Made by a program: the position numbers and the translations under genes. From contig NZ_LN909064.1 in NCBI RefSeq assembly GCF_001486505.1, forward strand, positions 62,001-126,000: a DNA stretch of 64,000 nt, written 5' to 3'. Positions 63,388 to 64,000 of the stretch are shown one piece after another. This stretch comes from Paenibacillus rubinfantis (GTDB taxonomy: Bacteria > Bacillota > Bacilli > Paenibacillales > Paenibacillaceae). How positions within the stretch are numbered: position 1 is the stretch's first letter; the number at the start of each line of letters is the position of its first letter. The notes beneath the pieces were generated by a model, which worked only from the letters and a program-made list of their open reading frames with translations, was not told the DNA's origin and made no database searches.

Positions 63388-64000
63388 ATGAAGCCATTCA
63401 AGACGCATCGGCAGCAATTAACTATTTTACGCGATCGTGGACTTTTGATATCAAGTGGATCAAAGGCGATGAGAGTATTAGAAAGAGAGAATTATTATAG
63501 CTTAATAAACGGTTACAAGGACTTATTTTTGTTGCGGGATCTCCATGATAGGACTGTTGACCCCGAGCAATATAAGAGCGGTACAACTTTTGACGAGATA
63601 TATAATCTATATTCTTTTGATCGTGAATTGAGGAATATCTTGCTTGAAAGCTTGTTAAAATTTGAATCAAGTATCAAATCAAAAAGTTCTTATCATTTTA
63701 CGGCTAAATACAGGGAATCAAGTGCATACCTTGAAATGACAAACTACTCTCGGGATCCAGTAAAGCTGAAGACAGTTCTTCAAGTAATAGCTACGATATC
63801 CAATGAAATTTCTAAGAAAGCGGATAAAAGGGGTCCTATCAAACATTATCTTGATAATCACGATGGGGTTCCATTCTGGGTTCTCATAGGTTATTTAACT
63901 ATGGGGAATATGCAGTACTTTTATGAGAGTCTTGACGAATCCTTAAGAAACACGATAGCTAAAGATTTTGGTGAGTCTTTTAATCGTGAATATATTAAGT
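63388..64000 (+). CDS. Abi_2 family abortive-infection protein (AbiD/AbiF-like), 3' end outside the window
   Basis: The first 204 codons are in the window and open to the end. The N-terminus KPFKTHRQQLTILRDRGLLI followed by RENYYSLINGYKDLF is the Abi_2 (PF07751) signature; later TFDEIYNLYSFDRELRNILL and PFWVLIGYLTMGNMQYFYES (cited in part) agree. The family carries a HEPN-like RNase fold and is known to abort phage infection. GGAG lies 8 nt before the ATG. Normal length is about 300, so roughly a third is missing here. Low GC; close to the Hhe gene. Confidence 0.9.
   Translation, partial: MKPFKTHRQQLTILRDRGLLISSGSKAMRVLERENYYSLINGYKDLFLLRDLHDRTVDPEQYKSGTTFDEIYNLYSFDRELRNILLESLLKFESSIKSKSSYHFTAKYRESSAYLEMTNYSRDPVKLKTVLQVIATISNEISKKADKRGPIKHYLDNHDGVPFWVLIGYLTMGNMQYFYESLDESLRNTIAKDFGESFNREYIK

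Noticed and set aside
63422..63670. 82-codon minus-strand frame at the window end
   Set aside because: It lies opposite the Abi_2 gene, whose plus-strand translation matches a known family.

Overview
The window looks like a chromosome segment of a Paenibacillus-type member of the Bacillales. The evidence is the CggR-controlled gap-pgk-tpiA-gpmI-eno operon, the secG / rnr / smpB / ssrA order known from Bacillus, strong AGGAGG ribosome sites with many GTG/TTG starts, sigmaA-type promoters, and many carbohydrate genes with LplABC-type ABC transporters. No species can be named from this alone.

Layout. (1) 1-7680: central glycolytic operon with CggR repressor, its operator, and a 207-bp structured insert between pgk and tpiA. 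(2) 7680-14100: a methyltransferase behind a near-perfect Fur box, a LacI regulator and an alpha-glucosidase sharing one operator, and a chemoreceptor. Between lacI and the glucosidase lie an array of four palindromes and three 37-bp tandem repeats. (3) 14264-21314: secG, an acyltransferase-like gene, an IS3 element sitting exactly inside a bidirectional terminator, a second chemoreceptor, and rnr with an apparent frameshift in its tail. (4) 21339-38040: a 17-kb block separating rnr from smpB. It holds a second four-palindrome array, a GntR/AraR-like regulator with an ABC importer and GH43 and GH2 enzymes, a secreted PAP2 phosphatase, and an ECF transporter with a PHP protein and a divergent RpiR regulator. 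(5) 38100-39157: smpB and ssrA (tmRNA). (6) 39120-54939: an accretion zone of islands in the 3' end of ssrA, marked by three further copies of the ssrA 3' end. It carries a RelE/HigB-HigA-like pair, a Doc/AbrB-like pair, an esterase pseudogene, a YesMN-type two-component system, an Lpl-type importer, a GH3 enzyme, a small Cys-rich protein, and an AlbA_2/ATPase gene cut by a second IS3-family element. No integrase is visible. (7) 54940-64000: a low-GC defence region with a giant DUF4011-helicase-Vsr-DUF3320 protein (Hhe type), an IS1182-family element inserted into an ISL3 transposase remnant, a chromosomal remnant of a CRESS-type Rep helicase, and an Abi_2 (AbiD/AbiF) gene preceded by a promoter-hairpin unit that looks like an abiF-type small RNA.

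How it works together. The core genes run glycolysis, protein export, RNA decay and ribosome rescue. The inserted blocks 2 and 4 and the GH3 island each follow the plan regulator + importer + hydrolase for plant-type oligosaccharides. The region downstream of ssrA is a mobile hotspot in which toxin-antitoxin pairs and anti-phage genes have accumulated and partly decayed.

The most unusual signals are the two palindrome arrays, 11.5 kb apart with different sequences but the same centre-to-centre spacing of about 51/62/51; the tandem ssrA 3'-end copies; the abiF-like RNA; the CRESS Rep remnant; and an IS1182 transposase whose ribosome site points to an ATC start codon.
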